Below, piece after piece: positions 7,568-14,536 of a DNA stretch of 56,292 nucleotides. The position numbers and the translations under genes were made by a program. Below the pieces are notes generated by a model, which did not search any database, was not told where the DNA came from, and worked only from the letters and a program-made list of their open reading frames with translations. The DNA is from an uncultured Lachnospiraceae bacterium (GTDB lineage Bacteria; Bacillota; Clostridia; Lachnospirales; Lachnospiraceae): positions 1 through 56,292 of the forward strand of contig CALWCS010000008.1 of assembly GCA_944376425.1 (NCBI GenBank). Reading direction: 5' to 3'. The stretch's first letter is position 1. Each line of letters opens with the position of its first letter.

Positions 7568-8839
7568 ATGAAAGAATGGTTAAAAAAATTAATTTCAGCG
7601 AAACAGGCGAGAGCTGCCGAGTTGCGAAAATTGATTGAAAAAGCGACAACAGTTGATGAGGTGAAACGCCTTGGAAATGAGTTGACTGTTGTGGAACAGG
7701 AAGAGAGAGACGCACAGAAACAGTTACAAGATTTTGAAGCGCGTAGTGTATTAAATGATCCGAGTGGCTTCAATCCTGCTGCTGCTACAGGACTTACTCC
7801 GGTTGGTGGTGCGTCAATGACTCAGGGACAGACAAGAAATGAAAAATCTGATCCATATGCAACAATGGAATACCGTATGGCATTCAAGGATTATGTGCAA
7901 AAAGGCACTCCAATTCCGGCTGAATTACGCGCAGGCGGAGACACTGGAACAACTGTGGCTGCCGACATTGGAATGATCATTCCGACAACAATCATGAATG
8001 AGCTGATCAAAGAAGTTTCTAAGGTCTATGGTCAGATCTATTCCAAGGTGCGCAAACTCAACGTAAAAGGCGGTATTGAATTCCCTATTTCCAAACTGAA
8101 AGCTAATTTCAAATGGATCAACGAGTCCGCACCCTCTGGAAAACAGAAGGCAGGCGACATCAAAGACAAAGTATCATTCAGCTATCACATTGGAGAAATT
8201 AGAGTTGCCGAGTCCTTACTTGCTCAGGTTGTATCACTGGATTTATTTGAATCTGAGATTACTCGAATTATGGTTGAGGCTTATGTTCAGGCAATGGACA
8301 CTGCAATTATTTCAGGTTCCGGATCCGGTCAGCCTTTAGGCATCACAAAAGATACTCGTGTAACTACTAATACCACAAATATTATCGAATTCACAGCGGA
8401 TCAGATCGGAGACTGGACAGCGTGGAGAAAGAACTTGTTCGCTAAAATTCCACTGTCTAAACGTGGATCAGGTGAATTTTTATTCCCAGCTTCTACGGTA
8501 GAATCTAACTTACTGACAATGAAAGATGCTAACAATCGCCCATTATTCCGCGAAGCAACAGAAGGCAGTGTCGGAAATGTTGCCGGTACATTCTTTGGGC
8601 GTGAAGTCACACTTGTTGAGCCGGATATTATTAAGGATTTTGACACCGCTACAAACGGCGAGATCATCGGTATTTTCTGGGTTCCGACTGACTATGCAAT
8701 TAACACTCAGTTACAGTTCGGAATGAAACGTTATTTTGACGAGGATACAAATGAATGGATCAACAAAGGTTTGACAATCGTTGATGGTAAAATGTTAGAC
8801 GTTTCTGGATGCTACTTACTTAAAAAAAAAGTAGAGTAG
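7568..8839 (+). CDS. Major capsid protein (HK97 fold)
   Basis: A 423-aa phage capsid protein. Residues about 1-65 are a helical, charged delta (scaffold) domain, followed by a flexible Gly/Thr-rich linker likely cut by the upstream protease. From about residue 95 the HK97 core begins: 'EYRMAFKDYV', 'IGMIIPTTIMNELIKEV', 'SGSGSGQPLGIT', and the late 'ITQLQFGMKRYFDED'-type region. AGGAGG precedes ATG 7568. The reading frame ends in CTT followed by nine A residues and a TAG nine bases later. The -1 frame stays open for another 146 codons, suggesting a programmed frameshift (see 8822 and 8830). Confidence 0.95.
   Translation: MKEWLKKLISAKQARAAELRKLIEKATTVDEVKRLGNELTVVEQEERDAQKQLQDFEARSVLNDPSGFNPAAATGLTPVGGASMTQGQTRNEKSDPYATMEYRMAFKDYVQKGTPIPAELRAGGDTGTTVAADIGMIIPTTIMNELIKEVSKVYGQIYSKVRKLNVKGGIEFPISKLKANFKWINESAPSGKQKAGDIKDKVSFSYHIGEIRVAESLLAQVVSLDLFESEITRIMVEAYVQAMDTAIISGSGSGQPLGITKDTRVTTNTTNIIEFTADQIGDWTAWRKNLFAKIPLSKRGSGEFLFPASTVESNLLTMKDANNRPLFREATEGSVGNVAGTFFGREVTLVEPDIIKDFDTATNGEIIGIFWVPTDYAINTQLQFGMKRYFDEDTNEWINKGLTIVDGKMLDVSGCYLLKKKVE
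8822..8830 (+). promoter_or_regulatory. Probable -1 frameshift or slippage site at the capsid 3' end (A9)
   Basis: Nine consecutive A residues give three AAA (Lys) codons in the capsid frame, so the classic A AAA AAA slippery heptamer is present. A slip of -1 avoids the TAG at 8837 and enters the open frame 8830-9270. A run this long can also cause RNA polymerase slippage; one extra A would have the same effect. I see neither a clear upstream Shine-Dalgarno-like stimulator nor a strong downstream hairpin. Confidence 0.5.
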
Positions 8840-9270
8840 TCGAAGATCCGGCAGGAGTTATTAACACATTGCAGGCAGTGACTGGAGAGACGGATTGCTA
8901 CGGTAAGTCGGCAAACGAACTGGGTACATTGATTTTTGAAAACGGAGCTTTTACGGGAACACTTAACAGGGTAACTGGATACACTGGGTTTAATTCTGAT
9001 CCAAGCGAACAAGATGGTTATTTTTTGCCATTTTCGATCAGTGACGATGAAGAAGTAAAAATGTACGTCAAAGATTCTGCAAAACAGGTTGTGTGTGACA
9101 AAGCCCCAATAGTGAATGTTGTATTTCTTGGAGCAAGTAAAGACGTAGCAGAAAAAGCAACTCTAAAACTTGTTAAAAACGATAAGACTACTACTATTTC
9201 AATGGGTGGGATTACGTTTAATGATGGAATAACAAAAACAAAGATGCGCACAAAAAAAGAAAGTGAGTGA
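8830..9270 (+). CDS. Capsid C-terminal extension or separate head decoration protein
   Basis: The frame is open from inside the capsid gene through to 9270. Read after a -1 slip, it adds 146 residues to give a capsid variant of about 567 aa. The segment resembles domains seen fused to other HK97-type capsids: EDPAGVINTLQAVTGE, then beta-rich sequence with 'GYFLPFSI' and 'VNVVFLG'. No ATG is available; the best independent start is TTG 8869, twelve bases after CAGGAG, which is poor spacing. Either way the product is most likely an Ig-like surface decoration of the head. The next gene begins seven bases after the stop. Confidence 0.7.
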   Translation, partial: SRVVEDPAGVINTLQAVTGETDCYGKSANELGTLIFENGAFTGTLNRVTGYTGFNSDPSEQDGYFLPFSISDDEEVKMYVKDSAKQVVCDKAPIVNVVFLGASKDVAEKATLKLVKNDKTTTISMGGITFNDGITKTKMRTKKESE

Positions 9271-9277
9271 ATAATTC

Positions 9278-9862
9278 ATGCCCGTATTTAATCCATTGGA
9301 AACCGTTAAATCCATGCTGGGCATTACTGGAAATTATCAAGACGCTACGCTGCAATATTATATCGACGAAGTGAAACAATATTTGGCTGATGGTGGTGTC
9401 AGTCAAAAGATTATCAACGCGCCCACCTCTGCCGGAATCATCGCAAGAGGTGTTGTAGATCTGTGGAACTATGGCGCAGGAGTTGGAAAGCTCTCTTCTT
9501 ATTTCATGGAGAGAGCGGTTCAACTAGCCATCAAAAGCAAGTCAAGCGAGGAGTCCGAAGGCGGTACAAATGACTATAACGAGTTGATTAATAAGCCACA
9601 GATTGAGGGCGTGGAGTTGATCGGAAACATGACATTGGATCAACTTAATATCCAGCCGAAGATTGCGGAAAAACTAGAAGAAGCGGTAGCAATAGAAGAT
9701 CCGGTTATTGCGCCGAAAATCATTGCGCAAGAGATTGAAGCCGAAAATTTATATACAAATGTTGAGATTGACGAGATGCTAGAAAATATAGAACAAGAGA
9801 TTGACTCTATTAGTACTTCTGAAATCGATAATCTTATGGAAGGGAGCAAACAAAATGCCTAG
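9278..9862 (+). CDS. Head-tail connector (gp6-like) with a long C-terminal extension
   Basis: The first 95 residues match the small helical gp6-type connector: an N-terminal 'NPLETVKSMLGITGNYQD', then 'YYIDEVKQYLADGG', then an all-helical part ending in 'ERAVQLAIK'. From about residue 100 there is an extra tail that connectors normally lack. It holds a fibre-type segment, YNELINKPQIEGVELIGN, a Glu/Ile-rich coil, and a terminal SEIDNLM motif that recurs at the ends of two downstream proteins. The gene overlaps the following start by eight bases. I infer that the tail anchors or joins the head-fibre proteins encoded next. Confidence 0.75.
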   Translation: MPVFNPLETVKSMLGITGNYQDATLQYYIDEVKQYLADGGVSQKIINAPTSAGIIARGVVDLWNYGAGVGKLSSYFMERAVQLAIKSKSSEESEGGTNDYNELINKPQIEGVELIGNMTLDQLNIQPKIAEKLEEAVAIEDPVIAPKIIAQEIEAENLYTNVEIDEMLENIEQEIDSISTSEIDNLMEGSKQNA

Positions 9863-10625
9863 ACAAAAAGCAGTTGCCAATGATATTCAAGTGTTGGCAG
9901 ATGGAAAAAAGTATTTGGACAATGAAGGTCTTGCATATCTGCTCACAAAATTAGATGCGAAATATGTAGAGCAGGTGGCTGGAAAAGGATTGTCAGAAAA
10001 TGATTTTACGGATGAATACAAACAAATGATCGATGATCTCGCTTATGTAAAAATTGCAATTACTGCTGGTTCCGCTACAAACAGCAGTAATGAAATTGGC
10101 GCAACCGTCACAGAAACAACGGTTAATTTCACACTTAATAAGGAGCCAAAAACACTTAAAATTAAATTCGGTTCTGAGGCTGAAGAAACACTTGCAACAA
10201 GTGCCAGATCAAAAACCTATACGGGCAAATCTGTCAAAGAAAATACTAACATTGTGATCACTGCTACAGATGAACGAAACGCAACAGCAACCAGAACTGT
10301 GACAATTAGTTTCCAGCCTAAAGTATACTGGGGAATTGCAGACAACAAAGCATCATACACAAGTGCGGATATTTTGGCGTTAGAATCTGCACTAGCATCT
10401 AACCGTAATCGTACTTTTTCTGTGAACGCCGGAGCAGGTAAACATATTATCTATGCGATACCACAGTATTTTGGAACCCCGACATTCAATGTTGGAGGTT
10501 TTGACGGTGGATTCATCAAGGTTGGAACAATCGAACACACAAATGCATCCGGATACAAACAGAATTATGATGTGTGGAAATCTGTTAATGCCGGTCTTGG
10601 TCAAACAAGTGTGACCGTAAAATAA
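9855..10625 (+). CDS. Head-fibre/decoration-like structural protein
   Basis: A 256-aa protein without membrane segments. Near the N-terminus is KKYLDNEGLAYLLTKL, a motif shared with two nearby genes. A central 100 residues look like an Ig-like beta sandwich ('TVNFTLNKEP', 'TVTISFQPKVYWG'). The C-terminus has a conserved-looking block: NAGAGKHIIYAIP, FNVGGFDGGF, HTNASGYKQNYDVW. Its place in the head gene block suggests a decoration or fibre on the capsid. I start it at ATG 9855 after AAGGGAG. The family is known to me only as uncharacterised phage structural proteins. Confidence 0.7.
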   Translation: MPRQKAVANDIQVLADGKKYLDNEGLAYLLTKLDAKYVEQVAGKGLSENDFTDEYKQMIDDLAYVKIAITAGSATNSSNEIGATVTETTVNFTLNKEPKTLKIKFGSEAEETLATSARSKTYTGKSVKENTNIVITATDERNATATRTVTISFQPKVYWGIADNKASYTSADILALESALASNRNRTFSVNAGAGKHIIYAIPQYFGTPTFNVGGFDGGFIKVGTIEHTNASGYKQNYDVWKSVNAGLGQTSVTVK

Positions 10626-10638
10626 GGAGGTTGATGTT

Positions 10639-10836
10639 ATGGCACAGAGTATTGCAGGCGGTGTTGTTATTGTCAACACCTTATCGACCAAAAACAATGG
10701 TAACTATCCTCTTGTTATGGCGGAATCTGTAAATTTGGCAGAAGGTAAATCGGTAGAACAAAAAATTGCAGAGTTAGAAGCCGGACAGGGGAATGAGGTA
10801 ATTTCCGAAGAAGAAATTGACGGTTTGTTTGAATAA
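10639..10836 (+). CDS. Small head-fibre-type protein (65 aa)
   Basis: ATG 10639 follows a strong AAGGAGG. The peptide contains 'GNYPLVMAESVNLAEGKSV' and 'EQKIAELEAG', the pattern seen in short capsid-fibre proteins of the phi29 gp8.5 type (a beta segment, then a trimerising coil). It ends in EEIDGLFE, the same terminal motif as the connector upstream and the fibre protein downstream. It is probably an adaptor or trimerisation unit of a head fibre (inference from motif and position). Confidence 0.6.
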   Translation: MAQSIAGGVVIVNTLSTKNNGNYPLVMAESVNLAEGKSVEQKIAELEAGQGNEVISEEEIDGLFE

Positions 10837-10852
10837 AAAGGAGAAATAAATT

Positions 10853-11722
10853 ATGGCAAAATTTCTTGACCTAACAGGTTTGACACGATACACAACAAAA
10901 ATTAAAGAATGGGCAAACAACACGTTTGTCCCTAAAACAAGAAAAATTAACGGTAAGGCACTGAGTGCAGATGTAACATTAAGTGCCACGGATGTAGGAG
11001 CAATTCCGACAGCTCAGAAAGGTACAGCTAACGGCGTTGCAGAACTGGACGAGTCTGGAAAGGTTCTCAGTAGTCAATTGCCATCTTATGTAGATGATGT
11101 TATAGAGGGCTATCTGAATAACGGAAAATTTTACAAAGACTCCGGATTTCAGACAGAGATTCCAGCAGAGTCTGGGAAAATATATGCTAACATTTCAACA
11201 AATAGAATTTATCGTTGGGGTGGATCACAGTATTATGAATTGTCACCGGGTGTTGCGTTAGGTGAGACAAGTTCTACTGCTTATCGAGGTGACCGAGGAA
11301 AGATTGCATATGATCATAGTCAGGAAGCGCACGCACGCGCAGACGCGACAAAAACAGAGAAATCTACTACTAACGGTAACATCAAAATTAATGGCGCAGA
11401 AACGCCTGTATACACTCATCCAACGCACAGTGCAAAGTCAGCCGGTCTGTACAAAGTAACGGTAGATGCATCCGGTCACGTAACAGCAGCGACAGCCGTT
11501 GCAAAAAATGATATTACTGCATTAGGCATTCCGGCACAGGATACTAAGTATTCGAACTTCAAGGGTGCAGCAGCGTCGACAGCTGGTGCAGCTGGTTTAG
11601 TTCCTGCTCCTGCAAGTGGTGACACAAACAAATATCTGAAAAGTGATGGAACATGGGCAACCATTTCTGTTCCAACTGTAGAATCTATTACAACAGGCGA
11701 AATTGATGCATTATTTCAATAG
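10853..11722 (+). CDS. Phage fibre-like protein, head-associated by position
   Basis: A 289-aa protein. It opens with FLDLTGLTRYTTKIKEW, the short anchoring motif common in Firmicutes phage fibres. Then comes 'INGKALSADVTLSATDVGA', the tail-fibre-type repeat, followed by ANGVAELDESGKV, an Ala/Gly/Thr-rich shaft and a His-containing block (YTHPTHSAKSAG). It ends GEIDALFQ, as in two neighbours. These features predict a trimeric beta-structured fibre. It lies between head genes and the head-tail adaptor rather than in the tail-tip block, so I infer that it decorates the head. Confidence 0.7.
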   Translation: MAKFLDLTGLTRYTTKIKEWANNTFVPKTRKINGKALSADVTLSATDVGAIPTAQKGTANGVAELDESGKVLSSQLPSYVDDVIEGYLNNGKFYKDSGFQTEIPAESGKIYANISTNRIYRWGGSQYYELSPGVALGETSSTAYRGDRGKIAYDHSQEAHARADATKTEKSTTNGNIKINGAETPVYTHPTHSAKSAGLYKVTVDASGHVTAATAVAKNDITALGIPAQDTKYSNFKGAAASTAGAAGLVPAPASGDTNKYLKSDGTWATISVPTVESITTGEIDALFQ

Positions 11723-11733
11723 GCGGTGAGACT

Positions 11734-12120
11734 ATGGTTTTCCTAAAAAACCTTTTTTTACGGAAAAGTAATAACGATCAATTACAGGAGCTTTCAACTA
11801 TTGAATCAATCGAGAATCTGGCAACAGATTCTCGAAAATACCTAGATCATTCAGGCTTAAGTCACTTGGTTGACAAATTGAAATCGATTATTAGACCAAC
11901 TGAAACACAAGAATACATGCGGTTAGAGCCGGGTGTGACGCACTCTATAGAGATATCCGATTATGACGAGAATGAAAGTACAGTAGATGTTTATCTTGAT
12001 GGATTGCAGCTTCTGGCAGGGGTAGAATATACCTTATCAAGTGATGGCATTATAGAACTTAAAGTCGTGTCCTTTAAAGAAGGAAGTATTTTACAAGTGA
12101 TCCACAGAAAGTGGGGTTGA
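11734..12120 (+). CDS. Short head-associated protein with fibre anchoring motif (128 aa)
   Basis: The N-terminal half contains SRKYLDHSGLSHLVDKLKSI, the third copy of the KYLDxxGLxxLxxKL motif in this block. The C-terminal half (about residues 70-128) is a compact beta module, 'VDVYLDGLQLLAGVEYTLSS', that resembles the C-terminus of the baseplate protein at 19474. It starts at ATG 11734 behind GGCGGTGAG and ends four bases before the head-tail adaptor gene. It is most simply a carrier that links a surface-binding module to the head. Confidence 0.6.
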   Translation: MVFLKNLFLRKSNNDQLQELSTIESIENLATDSRKYLDHSGLSHLVDKLKSIIRPTETQEYMRLEPGVTHSIEISDYDENESTVDVYLDGLQLLAGVEYTLSSDGIIELKVVSFKEGSILQVIHRKWG

Positions 12121-12124
12121 TTTT

Positions 12125-12484
12125 ATGGCATATAGACCGAGTGTCCCGTTTAACGTGCCTATGAAGTTACTAATTCCACAGTGGACAACAGTGAACGGAG
12201 CTAGAAAAAAGACGTATCCCACACCCGAACAGACATCGGATGACCTGATGTTTTTCGGTTCGTTCCGTACTTTTGGAGGAACAGAGGTGGTGTCAAACAA
12301 CGTATATACTCTGGAGAATACCGCAACAATTGAAACATGGTTTCGCCCTGATATTACTGCTGACTGCCGTGTGATCCTGCTGCAAACCGGGGAAATTTAC
12401 GAGTTACTAGGTACGCCGGAGAACATCGAAATGAGAAATCAATTTCTCAATTTCAAGGTTAAAAAAGTAGGTGGCAAAGCATAA
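12125..12484 (+). CDS. Head-tail adaptor / head closure protein
   Basis: A 119-aa small beta-barrel-type protein in the standard slot between head genes and the HK97-gp10 gene. The sequence shows 'FFGSFRTFGGTE' and 'IETWFRPDITADCRVIL', then 'YELLGTPENIEMRNQFLNFKVK', the pattern of SPP1 gp16-like head closure proteins. Its stop (TAA) overlaps the next gene's ATG as TAATG, so the two are translationally coupled. Confidence 0.75.
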   Translation: MAYRPSVPFNVPMKLLIPQWTTVNGARKKTYPTPEQTSDDLMFFGSFRTFGGTEVVSNNVYTLENTATIETWFRPDITADCRVILLQTGEIYELLGTPENIEMRNQFLNFKVKKVGGKA

Positions 12485-12945
12485 TGGCAAGAAATAAAAT
12501 GACAATTGATTTTCAGGGATTCAATGAGCTTTATGAAAAACTGGATCGACTAAACGCCGATACGAAAAGGATCACGGAAAAGGCACTAGAAGAATCTTTT
12601 AACATTGTAACTCCGGGGATTCAATCAGCAATTGCGCCCCATAGACATTTAGGTTTCACAGAAAATTCTCTGGTGACATCGCCTAATTTGAAGTGGGAAG
12701 GCAACAAGGTGAGTGTGGATATTGGTTTCGATATTTCAAATGGCGGTATCGCCTCTATATTTTTGATGTACGGAACACCGCGTCACATGGTTAAAAACAA
12801 ATACGGAAGTACCGGAAAAACTGCCGAGGGTGTACGACAAGACATGAATTTGTACAACTCCATATACGGGACATCTACGCAAAATAAAGTAAAAAAAGCA
12901 CAACAAAAAGTGTTCGAAGACGCATTAAGGGAGGCGATGGGATGA
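12484..12945 (+). CDS. HK97-gp10-like tail component
   Basis: A 153-aa head-tail joining or tail completion protein. Family features include a helical N-terminus ('FNELYEKLDRLNADTKRITE'), the central GFTENSLVTSP region, and the motif FLMYGTPRHMVKNKYGSTG that precedes a helical end. It is coupled to the adaptor gene on one side and overlaps the tail terminator gene by four bases (ATGA) on the other. Confidence 0.85.
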   Translation: MARNKMTIDFQGFNELYEKLDRLNADTKRITEKALEESFNIVTPGIQSAIAPHRHLGFTENSLVTSPNLKWEGNKVSVDIGFDISNGGIASIFLMYGTPRHMVKNKYGSTGKTAEGVRQDMNLYNSIYGTSTQNKVKKAQQKVFEDALREAMG

Positions 12946-13286
12946 AAAGTGAGCTTATTTCAACACTAGAAACATTCGGGTTTCCAGTGTTTTTACAGGG
13001 TAGCCTGAGTGATTCAGATGAATACCCCTCATCTTTCTTTACGTTTTGGAATTTTGAAACACCAGAAGACAGTCATTATGACAACGCGCCTGTCCGCGCT
13101 ATATGGGGCTTTTGGGTATATTTATATTCTGACGATCCGGCGATTGTAGACGCGAAATTGATAGAGGCAAAAGAGAAATTACAGGCTGCCGGATGGACTG
13201 TAGAAGGAAAAGGGCAAGACGTGGCAAGCGACGAGCCTACGCACACGGGTAGAATGCTGACGTGTTGGCGTATTGAAAACTATTAA
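12942..13286 (+). CDS. Tail terminator / tail completion protein
   Basis: A 114-aa protein in the slot directly before the tail tube gene. It has the look of gpU/gp17-like terminators (DUF3168 type): a short N-terminal helix, 'FPVFLQGSLSDSDEYPSSFF', a strand 'AIWGFWVYLYSDD', a helix 'AKLIEAKEKLQAAGW', and a final strand 'MLTCWRIENY'. Such proteins cap the tail tube and set where it joins the head. It overlaps the upstream gene by four bases. Confidence 0.75.
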   Translation: MKSELISTLETFGFPVFLQGSLSDSDEYPSSFFTFWNFETPEDSHYDNAPVRAIWGFWVYLYSDDPAIVDAKLIEAKEKLQAAGWTVEGKGQDVASDEPTHTGRMLTCWRIENY

Positions 13287-13303
13287 TTTAGGAGGTAGAT
13301 TGT

Positions 13304-13921
13304 ATGAAAATTACTGAATTTAGAGGTGTCGATAATTTAGTTGCTGCCGAAGTACTCACAGACGACAACGAATCTGTCGGCGGTGGCTACACGACAGGGG
13401 AAGTCTTCCCTATTGCCGGAGTAGCGGAAATCTCTAAAACAACAGAAACATCAAGTGAAACAAAATACTATGACAATATCCCGGCAATTGTCATGAACTC
13501 AGAAGGATCAGACGAGATCACACTTACATGTTCTGTTCCTGATCTTGCAACTTATGCAAAATTAGTCGGAAAAACAATTGATACTACAACAGGGGCAATG
13601 ATTGACGGGGAACGAGATCCTAAATATTATGCTTTGGGATATCGTTTTAAGAGAACAGATGGAACATACCGCTATGTATGGCGACTGAAAGGAATGTTCG
13701 CAATTCCAGATGAAACATCTGCAACAGAAGACGACGGAACAGACACAAACAATATGGAATTAACATACACAGGTATTTCCACAACACATAGATTCACCAA
13801 AACAAGCAAGCCTGCAAAGGCTGTTGTTGTAGATGACACGCCAGAATCTAAGTGTGATGTAAGTGAATTCTTTTCCGCAGTCACTGATCCGGACAAATTA
13901 ACGGCAAAAAGTGCTGGTTGA
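13304..13921 (+). CDS. Major tail (tube) protein
   Basis: A 205-aa protein of the siphovirus tail tube type, in the slot before the tail chaperones. The beta-rich core includes 'GEVFPIAGVAEISKTTETSS' and 'SEGSDEITLTCSVPDLATY', a short loop 'DPKYYALGYRFKRTDGTYRY', and 'RFTKTSKP' before a variable end. AGGAGG precedes ATG 13304. The strong ribosome binding site suits a protein made in many copies per virion. Confidence 0.88.
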   Translation: MKITEFRGVDNLVAAEVLTDDNESVGGGYTTGEVFPIAGVAEISKTTETSSETKYYDNIPAIVMNSEGSDEITLTCSVPDLATYAKLVGKTIDTTTGAMIDGERDPKYYALGYRFKRTDGTYRYVWRLKGMFAIPDETSATEDDGTDTNNMELTYTGISTTHRFTKTSKPAKAVVVDDTPESKCDVSEFFSAVTDPDKLTAKSAG

Positions 13922-13955
13922 AGAGGTAGACGAAACAAAAAAGGAGACGTAACAA

Positions 13956-14291
13956 ATGGAATTAAAACTGCCGATTTACGAAAACAAAAAAGTAGTAAAA
14001 ATTTATACTGCAGAAACTTATGATGTCATGTTTGGTACGGTGGAAGACCTGATTAATGTCTTAGATATTGAGAAATTTACGAGTGGAAAAGATGCGGATC
14101 TGGTTCAGAGCGTAGCTGCTGCAATTCCAAAAGTATTTGGACTTGTGAAACCACTACTGAAAGACATTTTTGAAGGTCTGACAGATGACGAACTAAAGCG
14201 TTGTAAGTTATCCGATATCATCAAAGTGCTTTCCAACGTTATTAAGTTTTCTATTACTCAAATGAATACTGGAAATAACTCAAAAAACTAG
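13956..14291 (+). CDS. Tail assembly chaperone G
   Basis: A 111-aa protein in the gpG slot between the tube and tape measure genes. It is mainly helical after an N-terminal beta segment ('KLPIYENKKVVKIYTAETYD'), as tail chaperones of Gram-positive siphoviruses are. Its last codons are TCA AAA AAC TAG, which contain the canonical slippery heptamer A AAA AAC. A -1 slip there produces the longer GT protein (see 14288). The chaperones bind the tape measure protein and recruit tube subunits. Confidence 0.85.
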   Translation: MELKLPIYENKKVVKIYTAETYDVMFGTVEDLINVLDIEKFTSGKDADLVQSVAAAIPKVFGLVKPLLKDIFEGLTDDELKRCKLSDIIKVLSNVIKFSITQMNTGNNSKN

Positions 14292-14318
14292 AGGAGGGGG
14301 ACAAACAACCCCCCCTTT
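14282..14318 (+). promoter_or_regulatory. Programmed -1 frameshift signal (A AAA AAC plus hairpin)
   Basis: The heptamer A AAA AAC occupies 14282-14288 in the correct frame for a -1 slip just before the TAG stop. A GC-rich stem follows at 14294-14317: five G pair with five C, extended by A-T and G-T pairs, around a loop of about 10 nt. It is placed about 6-8 nt downstream as expected for a stimulatory structure. The -1 frame then stays open to 14524. Confidence 0.85.
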
Positions 14319-14524
14319 ATCAGGTGTTTTTTGAGCTACAACTATTATTATGTGACAGGTTTCCATGTTTGACACCCTTTGAGATCCGGAAACAATCAGT
14401 TTACGAGGTCTTTTTACTTGTCAGACGACTGACTTCACTGCCAAAAAAGAAAGATAAAAAACCGCATGTCACGAAAAAATCAAATGTGATACGTCGTCCG
14501 GCAACCGATGACAGTTGGTTTTAA
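14288..14524 (+). CDS. Tail assembly chaperone T part (reached by frameshift, GT product)
   Basis: The 78-residue segment is read only after the -1 slip from gene G and gives a GT protein of about 189 aa. It begins LEEGDKQPPLYQ and continues with a helical, Arg/Lys-rich part ending 'KKSNVIRRPATDDSWF'. An in-frame GTG at 14324 has no ribosome binding site, so separate translation is unlikely. In lambda-like phages the T part contacts the tape measure protein; its gene is next. Confidence 0.8.
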   Translation, partial: LEEGDKQPPLYQVFFELQLLLCDRFPCLTPFEIRKQSVYEVFLLVRRLTSLPKKKDKKPHVTKKSNVIRRPATDDSWF

Positions 14525-14536
14525 AGGGGTGAGATT

